Of a DNA stretch of 64,000 nucleotides, positions 1-11,079 are shown in pieces. Position 1 is the first letter of the stretch. Every line of letters starts with the position of its first letter. Origin of the DNA: Desmodus rotundus (lineage: Eukaryota > Chordata > Mammalia > Chiroptera > Phyllostomidae); NCBI RefSeq assembly GCF_022682495.2, contig NC_071388.1, forward strand, positions 11,499,171-11,563,170, in the 5' to 3' direction. A program made the translations under genes and the position numbers. The notes below the pieces were generated by a model, which was not told where the DNA came from, searched no databases, and was given only the letters and a program-made list of their open reading frames with translations.

Positions 1-1640
1 CTTTGGGCTGGCAAAACAAAGATCTCCTTATACTCTTGCTTTTCTCAATTATGACCTTCAATCTTAAGGTTTCACCAGGCAAGAGTGTACTAAAATTAGT
101 AACCTAATTTTTCATGCAGGATATGATAGTGACCCTCCCTTTTCTTGATTACAGGATTAAGTTTAATGGGAGAGTACAGCAAAGCCCCTGGAGGTGTAGG
201 GCAGCTTACCTGCAGGCTCCCACATGATGGTCCACTCTCCAGGTAGCAGCCTCCCACGATTCCCTGACACTCCATTGGCCTCATCACCTACCTGGGCATG
301 TGGAAGGCTCTTTGGGCAAGACCACTTAAAGGCTGGCATTGTCTGGAGATCTGGATTTTACTTATGAAGTAAAAAATGCCATGTACTGCCGTCTTTGATT
401 AATGGAACATAGGAAAATTACTGAGGACATATAAATGTAAGAGGAAACTCTGTCAAGGAAAAAGAATTTTCAACGTTAGCTTCCAATATAATTTTTAAAA
501 ATGATCTTTGTTCAAATGGAAGAACAAAAGGTTAGAATAGGTCATACATGAGCTCTCTTGACATGTCTGTCAAAACATATCTGTAAACTTAATTATTTAG
601 AAAACATTCCAGAGCCCTAGAAAGGTCAAAACAAATAAAATAAAAAAATATTCAATGGTATTGCTATATGTATAATAATATACTGGCTTGAAAATAAAGA
701 ATATGAAAAAAAAGCAAATCAGTTAGGGGGAAAAATAATTATTAAAGATCAATGAGCAGATTTTAAACTTTAACATACATTTGGTGTAAAAGGGAAGTCA
801 CATGCGCATATATATTTTTGTGGAAAGTATTTTCAATACTGTGTTTGATAAATTGAGCAATGGGAGGCCAGAAGTAGGAGGGGATGTACATCTTACTATA
901 TGTCATTTTTTACTTTTATACAATGTAATATCTATTTAAAAATTATTAATAAAGTTTAAAAAAATTGAGTGAATATAGGAAGGTACAGAATGATACCATA
1001 TTATGATGGTATTTATGCATATTTTCTAAAAAAAATACCTGTTAAGCAATGGTGTGTACTGGATAGTGTAATGGGTATGGAAGTCTAAGTACACAAAGAG
1101 CCGCAAGGATACAAAGCAACATCCCGGTGCTCCTTGTCTCAGACGGACATGTAGAGAGGGAGGAGAGGTGATAGGAAAGTTAAGATGATTGAAAGAAAAT
1201 TATCTACGGGACTTTAATTCTGACATAATTGAAAAGAGGTGAAAAGGTTACTATTTCTAATTCTGGCTGGTGTAGGTACGTGTATTTGTTAGTGTATTCT
1301 TTGTGTATCTCTGCATGCCTTAAAGTCGTAGTAAACGTGGTTGACTTTGCAATAGCAGTCATTCGCCCTCCTTGTCTTCTCACTTCTGTGGTCGACAGCC
1401 GAGGGTGGGCGTGTTTATAAAAGACACATGTAGGGACCCAACGATAAGGGGGTACTGACGTTCAGAGAGACAAGTTGCTGCAGAGTTTCTGGCTTACCTA
1501 ATAACTGCATTGAAGTCTCAGGGCGCCTATAGTGTAGAAGCATAAAACCAACATGACGACCAGAAGGGAAGAGAAGTGTTTTCTATCCCTGCTGCCAGAA
1601 TGCACGACTCTTCCCCACGTTAGCCTACCCTTGTATATGG
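1..1640. other. Unique AT-rich DNA, no gene recognised
   Basis: No open frame here has recognisable protein similarity or gene structure. The first 400 bases are of mixed composition. From about 600 to 960 the sequence is strongly A/T-rich with several A-runs and may be a decayed LINE tail, but I cannot assign a family. Short frames near 1229-1420 and 1553-1750 look like chance. Confidence 0.5.
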
Positions 1641-1649
1641 TTTTTTTAA

Positions 1650-3240
1650 TTAAATCATTGACCCATTTGGTTTCTTTTTATTTTTCAATCTTAGCTCCTG
1701 CTCCCATACACAACCTTTTACTGTGTTTAATGTGCGTCTTTTCTGTGTGAGCGCTTTTGAAAAATGTTCATTGATCGGTGTCCATGTACTTTCAATTCAT
1801 GTATATTTATTATTGTGTTCACATCTACTTCTATTAGTTTTATGTTTTTTCCCCCTAAAAACTGTTTTTAAAACCCAGCCACGGTGTTTGAGGGCCACGG
1901 ATCCCTCATGTGTAACCCCTGCATGGCATTGTACGGGGTCCACTCACCCCATTGTTACTTGGCGCTCTCCCAGGGGTGGACTCTGTAGGTGCCTCCGAAT
2001 TCCACCACCCCAATGGACACCGCAGCATGTCCCCGCTCACCCTGTGTGAGATTTCTCTGAGCCACACACCCAGCAGTGGGTTTGCGGTGTTATGTAGACT
2101 ATAGACCTTCTATTCTATGGAGAGTTTGGTTCTCCAAAATGACGCTATCCACCAGAGCTCCGATATCCCAGAATTCTCACCAACACATGGAATTATCTAG
2201 TTTTCCAGTCTTTGTCAAGTAATTTACATTCGTCTGGTTACTATGATCTAATAATCTTGCATATCTCTTTATGTATTTTTTAGTTTCTTGTAAAAAGAAT
2301 TCATTCTTAATTTTTGCTTTATTTTTTCAGAGGCAGCTTTACTTCATTATTGATTTATTATATCTGTTAGCTATCTATAATTCTATTATATATGATGGGC
2401 AACTGCCAAAAACTAGAATTATTTTCTGGTGGGCAGGCCCATTATAGTATAGGCTTCCCCTGCTAGGTGAGTGTTCTAGGAACCATCTGTATCAGTGTAC
2501 CAGCTGGCGTTGTTGTGAGAGGCTGTGTTTGGCTTCAGAGAATTTGTTTTGAAGACTCTTTCAGTGTGTTGACCATTTCAGATGGGGGATTTACAAGTGC
2601 ACCTGCCCACACCAAACTGACTGTTCAACAGTTTTTGACCAAAAACGGCATGACCCCTGTGCCCCACCTTCCCTATTCCCCTGATCTGGATCTCACCTCC
2701 AGAGACTTTTGTTTCCCTGGATGAAAAAGTCCTCAAAGGCAAACATTTTGCTGATATGGAAGAGGTGAAACAAAAAAAAAGGCAGAATCACTAAAAGGCA
2801 TCAAAATCTATGAGTTCAAAAATTGTTTTGAGCAGTGGAAAAAATAGGTGTATTGCATCAAATGTAGAGTACTTTGAAAGTGATTGAAATTTAAACATGT
2901 AAGATAAATACACAATTTTTTATTAAAAAATTCTGTGTTGTTTGGGTTCCCCTCATATATTTTTGAAGAAATTTCAAATATCTTCTGCCATTTTACTAGC
3001 TGTCTCTTAACTTTGCCTATGCTGTGATTTGTTAGCTAGAAATATTTATTATAATATAATACAAATTCATTTTTTGCCTTTTATTAGTATTTTGGTGTTT
3101 TTAATGTACATTTTAAGATTGTCTCCGAGAGAGTTTATCACCTTTTCTCCATGAACTTTACTCTTTTCCACTCCAATTTAAGTTTTAACTGACCTAGCGA
3201 CCACACTTGCATGTGATAATCTATAGAATCCAGGTTTATG
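1650..3240 (-). mobile_element. Old L1 (L1M-type) 3' region, antisense, split by a mariner
   Basis: Read on the minus strand this follows the order of the 3' part of old mammalian L1s. Recognisable landmarks on the plus strand are an antisense 'ctcaccaacac' segment near 2178 and an antisense 'caaatatcttctgcc' segment near 2977. These two landmarks are normally a few hundred bases apart in L1. Here a mariner derivative at 2393-2955 lies between them and accounts for most of the extra length. The left limit is uncertain because the end is badly diverged. No open frame survives. Confidence 0.6.
2393..2955 (+). mobile_element. Internally deleted mariner (Tc1/mariner), TA-flanked
   Basis: The element is flanked by TA at 2391-2392 and 2956-2957. 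Its ends are diverged inverted repeats of the type TGAGGGGAACCC on the right and TGATGGGCAACTGCC on the left. Only the C-terminal part of a mariner transposase can be read. It includes a 'VQQFLTKNGMTPVPH' segment followed by 'YSPDL' and 'SRDF', the neighbourhood of the third catalytic aspartate of the D34D family. Frameshifts follow, but a 'VLKGKHFAD' segment is still clear. The N-terminal DNA-binding region is missing. A second copy with the same architecture lies on the minus strand at 38946-39500, so this looks like a non-autonomous subfamily rather than random decay. Confidence 0.82.
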
Positions 3241-3249
3241 TTTGTTTAT

Positions 3250-5030
3250 TTATAGCATAAAACCTTCTCAAAATTGAGAGTTGCCTACAGCTACAGGTGA
3301 GAAAGGATTATAACAACAATAACAAAAAAATGTGACATTTTAAATAGAAATCTCCTGCATAGCCAAAATAGGCACAGGACAAAGAAAGATGAATACTTGG
3401 AAGATCCAGATGAATTTATACCCAATCAAAATACCGTTATCCAAACACCACCGCTTTCTAGTTGATATTTCTAGAATTATAGACTCTTAGGAGAACCTCA
3501 GACTTAACTAACAGAAGCCACTGCCAAGAGTGGAATTTTTCTTAAATTTTAATGGTTTTTCTGTGAATGTTGACTGAAAGAAGGAGAAGGAAAACTTTTC
3601 TGATAAGGTACAAACAATTGTATTAAGCTCGGACTTCACCTTGACCTGTTTCCAAGTGATTTATTCCCTTGTGTAAACAGCTTCAGTTCAGACAGCTCTG
3701 CACCCCTGCCTCTCTGGCCTCAGTTCCTTGACTATTTATATCTTTAACGACTGGCACCACTTGTTCATGTAACAAAGGAACAATGACTACCAAACACAGA
3801 TCTTTTTATCTCCGGCCCAACCTCACAAAAATGCCGATATTCAGAGTGTTGCGCATGAGACAGACAATCCGTCACGTCAGAAGTGCTGGCAGACTGGCTG
3901 GCTTCTGCATTTGTGGAATTCAGAGACTTGCCAAGTAAATAAATACAGCAAGAAACACATCCAAAATTAGACATATCGCTAAATAAGTTATTATATATAA
4001 TTCGCCAAGAGCTTTTCTTCCCTTTCTCCCAGACTGCCTATGTTTAGGGTCAAAAGGTCAAAACGCGTGATGCCTAGCAGAGTCCGGCATTGGGTCCTTC
4101 CACTCTGCTTGATGAATGTTCTCTATCATAGCCAGCCCTAGGTGCCTGTCTGAATTTACAGAGGGATTGTTCAGCGGAACTGCCAGAGTGCCTCGTTCAT
4201 TATTCACAACCAGTAGTGTTATCTCATCTTTTCATCCAGAGAAAGCTCATCTTTCTTCAAAAAGACAGATAGGGAGGTAGATAAGGGGCACCCACTCTCT
4301 CTAGCCAATAGTGGAGGAACAAGTCCAAATGCTATCTCAAAAGAGGATTTAAAATACCCTGCAACTTCTTAGTCATTGGACACATCCGTCTGATTTCTAA
4401 ATACTAACTGCTTTTGTTAAGAAAATTTCCTGCTTTGAATTAAACAGTGGAGGTTCAAGGGGTAGGAAAGCTGGGTGGGGTGAGCAGAAGACACTTGAAT
4501 CAGAAATAACTGATAACAAGATGCCTTCCCTTTTAGAGCCAACGAAGAGGAAACTGTTGTTGTTAAACTGCTCCACTTTCAGTTAAGCTTCCGATGACTT
4601 ACTTTTAGAAGAGTACCAACTGGAGGAATTCGCTGAGAAGTTTTACCTTTAGGATGTTGTTTAAAATAAACAGATACACCCTGCTCTGTATTTAAAACAG
4701 GAAATATGTTAGCTCTAATTCTAATTCATCCCACAGACCCGTGACCAAGGGAGGACCTTGAATGTCGCACACTCAAGGGTAACTGCCTTTCTGTGCACGA
4801 TCGGAGCATCATCTAGTAACACGGAGCACATCTGGGGGTCAGAGGCTCAGAGACCACTGTTTTCTTCTTCTTTTTTTTCTCTTTCAACCTTTTCTTTCTA
4901 GAGCACAGCCTTAGGCCTGATATTAAGGACCAAAAGTGTCTGAATGACTAACATTAACATTACAAAGCCCCGACCTGAAAGCTAATATAAACCAAACTGT
5001 TACAGAACAGATTGGGGGGAGGAGGGGTTG
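3250..5030. other. Unique DNA, no gene; possible regulatory patch at 3640-3800
   Basis: No repeat family or coding segment is recognised. Between about 3640 and 3800 there are motif-like strings: GTGTAAACA (forkhead-like, near 3673) and AACAAAGGAACAATG (paired SOX-like sites, near 3771). These are only suggestive. A pyrimidine-rich run lies at 4860-4900. Confidence 0.45.
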
Positions 5031-5054
5031 GTGAATGATATACTATTACGGAAA

Positions 5055-5084
5055 GGACCCCCCCTTTTCTTTCTCTGGGGGTCC
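5055..5084. repeat. Short GC hairpin in the LTR-like element
   Basis: GGACCCCC at 5055-5062 is mirrored as GGGGGTCC at 5077-5084 across a short pyrimidine loop. It lies at the putative LTR end. Confidence 0.6.
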
Positions 5085-5741
5085 CCCCCACACCTACTTA
5101 GGTTTGCCTTGCCCGCCGCCAGAGGAAAGACGTCTCTCAATGCCAGAGACTGGTGAAAAGGAAAGGAATTATTTATTTAAAAGTTATACAGACTTAGAGT
5201 AATGACTTAATGACTTCATTAAAATACTAAAGTCCTTTAGAATACCCACAAACACACACAGTCCTTCCTTCTCCCTTTGCCCAGTCTGGGGTACCGCATC
5301 TCAGGAAAAGAAGTAGAAGTCCGTGATTTAGGCTCCCAGCACCATCAGCTGTGTTGCCACCACGGGGTCCCCACTCTACCAAAGCTATGTGGTTCTCTCC
5401 TCCTTCTCTGCCAAAGCCTTGTGGTCCTCTCTCTTCTCTTCTCCAAAACTGCATAGTCCTCTGTCTCTATGGCTGCCACGCCTGGGTTTAAATCCCAGCG
5501 CCAGTCTTCCTCTGCAGCCCCCTTTCCGACTCCTCCTACATCAGTTACACCTGCCAGCATTCCTGTATTCTTCCAGCTTTACTGGGCTGCCGTAGTAAGT
5601 CTGGGCAGGTGTGGCCCCATGGCATGGAGCCAATGTTCTCCAAGTTCTCCCGCAGGTGCTGTAACCAGGGGGGTTTGCCTCCCAGTTACATCTTGGGTGG
5701 AAGTCACTCCCATCCCCTGGACTCAAAGCAGGGCCACAGCT

Positions 5742-5788
5742 ATTTAACATATCCATGAAACCAGTTAAAGGTTATGGATATGTTAAAT
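5742..5788. repeat. Perfect 15-bp inverted repeat with a 17-bp loop
   Basis: ATTTAACATATCCAT at 5742-5756 is exactly complementary to ATGGATATGTTAAAT at 5774-5788. Inside the loop AACC and GGTT can pair as well, extending the stem after a small bulge. It sits in the U3-like part of the LTR-like element. Confidence 0.85.
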
Positions 5789-6049
5789 GACCAGGCCAGG
5801 GGTTAGCTGCAAAGCTGTTGCTATGCAAAATAGCTCTGAATGGCCCTGCTCCATGTGTCCCTTCCCCCAGCTCAGGCTTGTGGGGCTGAGGACATCCTAT
5901 ATATATTTTTCTAATATTTCCTGGACACCTTGAGTTCTGGACCCCATTACAAATCCCTTCTTGGGGCCCTCCTCTTGGCTGTACCCTGTTTCACTACAAG
6001 TTAATCCCCTGCCACAACTCAGCTGTTTAATTTGATTTTTAAAATGATT

Positions 6050-6190
6050 TTTCCCACGTATAAGAAAACTGAAGCACAGATAAGGGCAGAGAACGGGCTG
6101 GGCCTGTATTATTATACTGACCTTACAGATGAGAAAGTCAGGCTTATTGAATGAGTTTAAATATATTGCCAATTACTCAACGTAGCCATG
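6050..6190 (-). mobile_element. MIR SINE fragments
   Basis: Two short segments resemble the antisense MIR core ('tacagatgagaaagtcaggct' type, near 6125, and a similar 'aagaaaactgaagcacaga' piece near 6063). Both are diverged, so boundaries are approximate. Confidence 0.45.
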
Positions 6191-6501
6191 CTAAACCTTT
6201 CCAGAAAAGAGAAGGGAAAAAGTTGGCATCTGTCACGACGTTTGTTCTGACTGCGATGTGGAGAGAAGGGCTTGCAGAGGGAATGGAGTGCATTCAGGAA
6301 TCTGTTAAGATTCGGAGATTTCCCCAGTAGCCATATTTCGAGAATACCTACTGGCTTCCAAACCAAACTCCTGGAAGATGGGGGCTATGGGTTCCGAGTC
6401 CCCTGTCAGATTTGAGACGGCATCTTAGACATAGTGTGTTCTCAGGCAGTGTACAAAGTCATTGCCTGTCAAACGGCACACACGCGGTGGTATTGCATCT
6501 G

Positions 6502-6712
6502 CAGGGTCTGGCACAAATAACGCCTCTTCGGAAATCCATACCAGAACTTCTGTGACAAAATCATAAGCATGTAATTCTGTGACATAACAGTCTCACACTC
6601 AAGCACACCCTGTGACGTTTTAGGTGGAATGTTCACATTGCTGACCATCTGGTATGAGACCTTCATGTCCCCTCCCATCCACACTCAGTGGTGTTACTTC
6701 TGCCGGACCCTG
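6502..6712. mobile_element. MITE-like element with 23-bp terminal inverted repeats
   Basis: The left end CAGGGTCTGGCACAAATAAC (6502 onward) and the reverse complement of the right end, CAGGGTCCGGCAGAAGTAAC (ending 6712), match at 19 of 23 positions. The 211-bp body has no coding capacity. CAGGG-type ends are common in hAT elements, but no clear 8-bp target duplication is visible. I do not recognise the family. Confidence 0.68.
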
Positions 6713-6719
6713 TATAATA

Positions 6720-7440
6720 AAGTCAGAACAAGGTGAATGTTCTTTTGAATTAAAAAATGGTTGCATATCTAAATATCCTTTTGTTGAAATTTTTAACATC
6801 TCCTTGAAAATACAGTATTTACTTCCGAAATAAGTAAATTATAAATGGAACACTTTTGTAAAAAATAGAATTAATAATAAAGATAAAACAATGATTGTAA
6901 AACAAAATGTAATGGAAAAAATAATTAAGCTTGTGTTATTTGAGGCTAACCATGAGCTAACAGAGTTGGAGTAAAATTTGCCTTTTTAATGTAAATGCAA
7001 AAAGATATATTTTGTGACAAGTCATACAGAGTTGGAAAATTGTAATATTCATCCGTTTTTGGAAATAAGCCTACTATAAGGGAATGCACTGAAAAAAACC
7101 TTGGATGGTGTTCAAATTTAAGTCCACAAGAAAGGAGTGTACATCTGGCGAGAGTTTAAACTTAATAAAATTTGACGAATGGTTTTTTCTATCTGCCTTT
7201 AGGACCAGGTGGTAGTTTATCATTCACAAATATTTATTTGGCAAAATTTTTCACCCTTATTGTGCATGTGGAAAATGTATAATTCCAGTCTAGTAAACTG
7301 AGGCATTTCCCTTTTCCTACTACAGATTTGTCTTTCTTCTGGATGTGATTCTTTTCACCCCTAATATGAGAAACACAATGAAGCCCAGCATCAGAGAAAC
7401 CTGGCCTCCAGGTGCACCTTCCCTGTGAAGGTCATTGAGA
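6720..7440. other. AT-rich unique DNA
   Basis: No gene or repeat family is recognised. The stretch is A/T-rich and contains only chance-length open frames. Confidence 0.5.
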
Positions 7441-7449
7441 AATTTTCTT

Positions 7450-7930
7450 AACTTTCTGTGTTTATTTTGCATTGCCTCTGAAACAAGTTTCTACAAATGT
7501 AGAGATTTAGAACAACACAGATTTATTATTTTAGAGTTTTGGAGGTCAGATGTCCTAAAACCAAGGGGTTGTCAGTGCCGCGTTTCTCCTGGAGACCGTA
7601 GGGAGAATGGATCCCTTGCCTTTCCTGGCCCTTTTCCACACTCCTTGGCTCAAGGCCGCATCCTTCATCTTCAAAGCCAGCGGCACAGCATCTTCAAACT
7701 CCTCTCTTTCTGACCTCTGCTCTGTCGCCACATCGTCTCTGACTTTCCTTCCTCCCTCCTTCCTCCGTAAGGGCGTTTTCGAGTGCGTTGGGCCTACCCT
7801 GATAATCCAGGATAACCTTCTCATCTCAAGTCCTTTCACTTAAATCACATACATTTTGCCATGCAAAGTGATACACGCACAAGTTCTGGTGACCATGCAG
7901 GTATCTTCGGGGGGACAGAATCGTGTGTGT
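7450..7930 (-). mobile_element. MLT1-type MaLR LTR, antisense
   Basis: The plus strand carries the antisense hallmarks of the family: 'cacagatttattattttagagttttggaggtcaga' near 7517, then 'cttggctcaaggccgc' near 7646, and finally 'gataatccaggataa' near 7800. These appear in the same order as in MLT1 LTRs. Open frames on both strands here are by-products of the LTR. Confidence 0.7.
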
Positions 7931-8259
7931 GCTCTGAGCCTCGTGTGCATCTTGTACAGAATGGGCATGAAAAGCAGCATCTCACATCTAGGGTTGAAAC
8001 AAGCTTTTAACATGTAGCTCTACAGACAGAGGGCGCAGAGTTGCTGTGTAAGAGCATGTGCTGCGATGCTTCATTTATTTGGCTTTGTTCCAGAACACAG
8101 TATTCTACATAGAAACATTGTCTATACCCTAGACGTTTGATACTGTAAGCTCTTTATTTACTGTTATAACAAAAAGGGAATTTTTCTTCTGAGTTATGTT
8201 ACATATATTACTTCTCTTAAATAGTGTGCAATGTTATAAGAAAAAAAAGGGTTAAGACT

Positions 8260-8437
8260 TCAGAATCCGATGAACATGGATTCTAATCTCATTACTGTCA
8301 TTTGTCAGACACTTGGCCCCGAGCAACTTACTGAACTTCCCAGAGTTTGCTGCCACGTTTGAAAAACAGGGATATTGGCATTTACTCCTTAGGCTGGTTT
8401 GGAGGATTAAATTAGGAGAAAAATAAAAATACCTGTG
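8260..8437 (+). mobile_element. MIR SINE
   Basis: The order of segments matches the MIR core: a 'gattctaatctcattactg' region, a 'cttggccccgagcaactta' region near 8312 and a 'ggaggattaaattagga' tail near 8401. Confidence 0.65.
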
Positions 8438-9152
8438 TTAGTTTCCTAGTGCTGCTGTGATAAATTACCACCAATTTTGAGGTTTTAAAAACTTTATTTG
8501 ATCACAGTGTTGGAGACCAGAGGCTGAAATCAAGGTGTTGACAGGGCCGCGCCCTTGGGGAGGGCGCTTCTTCCAGCTGCTGGAGCCGGAGGGCGTTTCT
8601 TGGCTTGCGGCAGCATCCCTGATCTCCGTGTGCCTCCCTGTGCGCCTCTTCTTCTACAGACACCAGTCATTGCATGGGTGGGACTACAGAGCAGTATGCT
8701 CAGTGCAATGAGCCAGGCGGTGAGGGACAAATACCAGATGATCTCACCTTTAACTGGAACGTAATCAACAAAAGAAAAAAGCAAACAAAATATAACCAGA
8801 GACATTGAAATTAAGAACAAACTGACAGTAACCAGAGGGGAGGAGGGCGGGGAAAGGGTTTTCGGGAACTGCTATGAAGGACACACGGACAAAACCAAGG
8901 GGGAGGGTGGAGGCAGGGGAGGGAGGTGGGTTTGGCTGGGGTGGGGGGAAAAATGCAGACAACTGTAATTGAACAACAATAAAATAATGTAAAAAAAAAA
9001 GACATCAGTCATTGGATTTAAGGCCCATCCTAAAACTGGAAAGATTTCATCGTGAGATCCTTAACCAATTATATTTGTGAAGAACCTATTTCTAACTCAG
9101 GTCACATTTTGAGGTTTCAGTTAGACATGATTTTGGGGACAACACTGTTGGA
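8438..9152 (-). mobile_element. MaLR (MLT1-like) LTR, antisense, interrupted by an L1 tail
   Basis: It begins on the plus strand with 'ttagtttcctagtgctgctg', the antisense of the usual MaLR 3' end. 'gagaccagaggctgaaatcaa' and 'cacttcttcc'-like segments follow. The LTR resumes after the inserted L1 with 'cattggatttaaggcccatcc' (9011 on) and ends near 9152. The two halves are colinear once 8673-8999 and one copy of its target duplication are removed. Confidence 0.72.
8673..8999 (+). mobile_element. 5'-truncated young L1 3' end with target-site duplication
   Basis: A 327-bp L1 3' terminus. It contains 'gacaaataccagatgatctc', 'gtaaccagaggggagga' and the bat-type terminal 'acaactgtaattgaacaaca' followed by AATAAA and an A-tail at 8991-8999. 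It is flanked by 15-bp duplications, AGACACCAGTCATTG at 8658-8672 and AGACATCAGTCATTG at 9000-9014 (one mismatch). There is no coding sequence; the insertion is truncated far into the 3' UTR. Confidence 0.85.
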
Positions 9153-9279
9153 TCCTTTACAGTAACCTTTACTCTAACATAAAACATTGTCTTTACTGTT
9201 TTCTTCTTCTTATCTAAATGGTTTCGTACTGAATGTAGAATTTGAAATTTCATTTATTCAACAAATAATGATTGCCTAG

Positions 9280-9621
9280 TGCAATGGGCTGAATGTCTAT
9301 GTCCCTAAAATTCATATGCTAGAGCCCTAATCCCCAAGGTTATGGTGTTTGAAGGTGGGATACTTGAGAAGTAATTAGGACGTGAGGGTTGAGCCTTCAT
9401 GAATGGGATTACTGGGTTTTAAGAAAAGGCCAGGGAGCAAGCTAGCTCTTCTGTCTGCCATGTGAGAAGCCCCAAAGAGGGCCCTCACCAGAACCCAGAT
9501 ACGCTGGCACCCTGACCGAGGACTTCTAGGCTTCATGACTGTGGGAACAAAACTTCTGTTACGAGCCGCCCAGTTTATGGTATTGTGTTTGAGCAGCCTG
9601 CGCAGACTAAAACACCCAGTA
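9280..9621 (+). mobile_element. MaLR LTR (MST/MLT1 type), sense
   Basis: From 'gcaatgggctgaatgtctatg' through 'cattaattagga'-like and 'atgaatgggatta' segments to 'cgcccagtttatggtattgtg' and 'cagactaaaacac', the order is that of a sense MaLR LTR. The splice-like and open-frame signals inside it are incidental. Confidence 0.75.
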
Positions 9622-9629
9622 AGTACCAG

Positions 9630-11050
9630 CACTCGATTAGCAGCTAGAGGCCTTGTGCTCAGTTCCTTAACTTTCCCAAAGCTAAATTACTTCAAGTGTC
9701 TTCTTTTGTCTCAGATTCTATCACGCCCTTCTCTGACCTCCAGCCTCTGCAGCCCTGCTTTCCAGAGGTTGGCTCCTGCTGTCTCAGCTGTGGTCCCTGT
9801 GCTGCCAGGAGGAATGTGAGCCTTTTCCACACCTCACCCTGGTCCCGTGGGCCAGTAGGACCCCGGGCTCGGTGTGATAACAGGGTGCTCCTCCTGTCAT
9901 CAGCCCAGCACTCATCACTGGCACTTGTCTGAACCTCTGGGGCTGGATTCTTGTCCTGCTGTAAATAAGGAGAGGTGCAAACAATGAAACAAGCTGATAG
10001 TTTGACAAGGGAGTCTAAGAGGCAAAAAACACCTAGAAGAATGATGAGGGTGAAAGGGGTATTTAGCAAAAGCAGCAGCAAATGTGGGGACCCAGAGAGG
10101 GGACAGAATGCTGTGTGTTACAAGGGCTGCTCTTGGTGCCGTGACAGTAAATGAGGTGAAATAGCATCTTTATGCAATTTTATAAAAATTAAAAAAAAAC
10201 CCAACCCAAAACATATTATGCTGCGTGCAGTGACAGACTCAGGCATTTTTTGATATGCTGGGTATGGTACAGATGAAAAAATCTCCCCTGCGTTCATCTC
10301 TGGCTCCTGGTAAGCACTCAGGGTATTAGTTTGTTTCTTGTACCTGGTGGCCATACAGGTGTATAATCAGAAACTACACCAGGAGATTGCTCTGCAAGGC
10401 CTGCCGGGTTCACATTACTATAATATCCCTGATGTGAAAGGTGGAGTCAAATTCTTGGCTACAGGAATGGAATGAGGAATTCAAGCATGTGAGCCCTGCT
10501 TTTACAGATGTAAGAATCTAGCACATGAGACAGTCTAAATATGTACCAAATTGCTTGATTGTAACATGTATATTATTCTTTCTTCTGTTTTAACATCCCC
10601 CAAATTGTGATGCATCCTAGAATCACTGATGGTCCTCCAGGCATTGGGACGTAGGGGTCGCAATTCATTGCGTGTGCATAGACCTCAAAAATTCCAGAAT
10701 GGATGACAGACCTAGGAAGGGACAAGACTGGACCACTCACTTTAAGAAATACTGCATCATCAGCATTCCTGTTGACACAGAAAATGTTTTTATGTGGGCA
10801 AATATAGACACCAAACGTTCTGACTTGAAAAGCATTTCAGATTATTGGGGCTCTGTGTAGGATATGAAGATGTTACATAAACACTTTAATCAATGTCTTT
10901 GTTTTCCTTTAAAGTTTTGTAGAACAGTGGGATATTATAAAGATATAGGTATAGATAAGGAAAAAGGGCTCTTATAAAACATATAAAATAAAAATTCCCA
11001 TTGATAAGAATGCAAATGCCATCGTTTAATTGAACGTACTTTTTCTAAAT
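9630..11050. other. Unique DNA, no gene
   Basis: A locally GC-richer patch at 9690-9960 has overlapping open frames on both strands, the pattern expected of GC-rich non-coding DNA. No protein similarity is seen. The rest is AT-rich. A weak repeat-like segment near 10590-10770 cannot be assigned. Confidence 0.45.
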
Positions 11051-11079
11051 AATGTACTTAAAATAAGTAGACTCCTATT

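Larger units (their letters stand above)
5031..5893 (-). mobile_element. LTR-like element, probably a solo retroviral LTR (class unassigned)
   Basis: On the minus strand the segment begins near 5893 with TGTCCTCAGCCCC, a typical TG start. It has a TATA-like TTTAAA at about 5487-5493 and a poly(A) signal AATAAA at 5172-5177 followed by a G/T-rich stretch. This spacing of U3, TATA, R and AATAAA is what an LTR shows. The U3 part contains a perfect 15-bp inverted repeat at 5742-5788. The left boundary is uncertain, between about 5031 and 5095, and I could not find a convincing target-site duplication. No gag, pol or env sequence adjoins it. It could instead be another G/C-rich interspersed repeat. 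Confidence 0.5.

Noticed and set aside
5227..5756. Overlapping open frames on both strands
   Set aside because: They fall in the GC-rich LTR-like element and show no protein family features.
9692..10081. 129-codon minus-strand frame
   Set aside because: No recognisable domain, no Kozak or splice context, and other frames overlap it in GC-richer DNA.
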